Assembly: GCA_035761045.1 (NCBI GenBank)
Contig: DASTRU010000269.1
Span: 1-6,099, forward strand
Direction: 5' to 3'
DNA length: 6,099 nt
From: DASTRU01 sp035761045
GTDB lineage: Bacteria; Pseudomonadota; Gammaproteobacteria; Burkholderiales; Burkholderiaceae_E
Part shown: in pieces, positions 5,774 to 6,099 of the stretch
Layout: every line of letters begins with the position of its first letter
Numbering within the stretch: position 1 is the stretch's first letter
Program-made: the position numbers and the translations under genes
Notes under the pieces: generated by a model
The model's input: the letters and a program-made list of their open reading frames with translations, nothing else
Databases searched by the model: none
What the model was told of the DNA's origin: nothing

Positions 5774-6099
5774 ATTTAGCCGCGAACATGATCATGCATA
5801 CAGCCGGGCGCCTACTCGCCTATGCGCTCTTAGGATTTTTTTTATTCGGCTGCGCGGCGCAAAACGCTTATCGTGAAGGACGTTCTTTACTCGCGCAGGG
5901 AAAAAATCGCGAAGGACTCGCGCGCATTGAAGAGGCGACACGGCTTGACCCCCGTTCTGTGGAATATCGCGCCGCATATCTACAAGCCCGCGAACGGCTG
6001 CTCAATACGTGGATTACGCAAGCCGATCGCGCACGTAACGAACGCCGATACGACGACGCGGAACAAGCGTATTTACAAGCACAGCAAATTGCGTCCGAC
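5770..6099 (+). CDS. TPR lipoprotein, N-terminal part; probable TPR-secretin (GspD-like), truncated by window edge
   Basis: The frame is open from TTG 5770 to the last base, giving 110 residues with no stop. The preferred TTG overlaps the upstream TGA (TTGA) and follows GGGGAAG; ATG 5788 or 5794 would shorten the N-terminus by 6 or 8 residues without affecting the rest. Residues 14-27 form a hydrophobic signal segment ending in a lipobox-like LFGC with Cys28 (the Phe at -2 is uncommon), followed by Ala at +2, consistent with outer-membrane sorting. After it come TPR-like helical units: AYREGRSLLAQGKNREGLAR with E55 and LDP (33-61), then a long helix (64-78) and a second unit with NERRYDDAEQAYLQAQ (90-105). 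I infer that this is the start of the outer-membrane secretin because an operon with G, F, E and C-like genes still needs one. TPR domains before the secretin domain are known in some T2SS/T4P-like systems. The secretin domain itself lies outside the window, so a separate TPR pilotin-like lipoprotein remains possible. Confidence 0.7.
   Translation, partial: MNLAANMIMHTAGRLLAYALLGFFLFGCAAQNAYREGRSLLAQGKNREGLARIEEATRLDPRSVEYRAAYLQARERLLNTWITQADRARNERRYDDAEQAYLQAQQIASD

Overview
The window is a dense, single-strand (+) gene cluster for one envelope machine of the type II secretion (T2SS) / type IV pilus superfamily. The gene families, moderately GC-rich coding sequence and pseudopilin/secretin components indicate a Gram-negative proteobacterium. 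The combination of T2SS-type G/F/E/D genes with small PilM/N/O/P-like genes is most reminiscent of beta- and gamma-proteobacteria, but this taxonomic reading is inference without a database search.

Layout, left to right: (1) the nearly complete 3' part of gspG (major pseudopilin), lacking only its short leader; (2) a 31-bp gap; (3) gspF (inner-membrane platform protein); (4) gspE (secretion ATPase, all motifs intact); (5) a PilM/GspL-cytoplasmic-domain-like protein that starts at GTG inside the end of gspE; (6) a PilN-like bitopic protein; (7) a PilO/GspM-like (subtype b-like) bitopic protein; (8) a GspC/PilP-like bitopic protein with a polyproline linker; (9) the first 110 codons of a lipoprotein with tetratricopeptide (TPR)-like repeats, running off the right edge. 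By position, gene 9 is expected to be the secretin (GspD) with an N-terminal TPR extension. From gspF onward each gene overlaps the next by 1, 4 or 20 bp, so the genes are very probably one translationally coupled operon.

How the parts fit: GspE would hydrolyse ATP in the cytoplasm and drive GspF, which feeds GspG pseudopilin subunits into a short periplasmic fibre. The PilM-, PilN- and PilO-like proteins would form the platform linking GspE/GspF to the periplasm. The GspC-like protein would link this platform to the outer-membrane secretin. The notable point is hybrid architecture: the pseudopilin, platform, ATPase and GspC-like genes are T2SS-like, but the GspL role is split into separate PilM-like and PilN-like proteins as in type IV pili. 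No RNA genes, mobile elements, CRISPR arrays or credible terminators were seen, and no gene-free stretch exceeds 31 bp.
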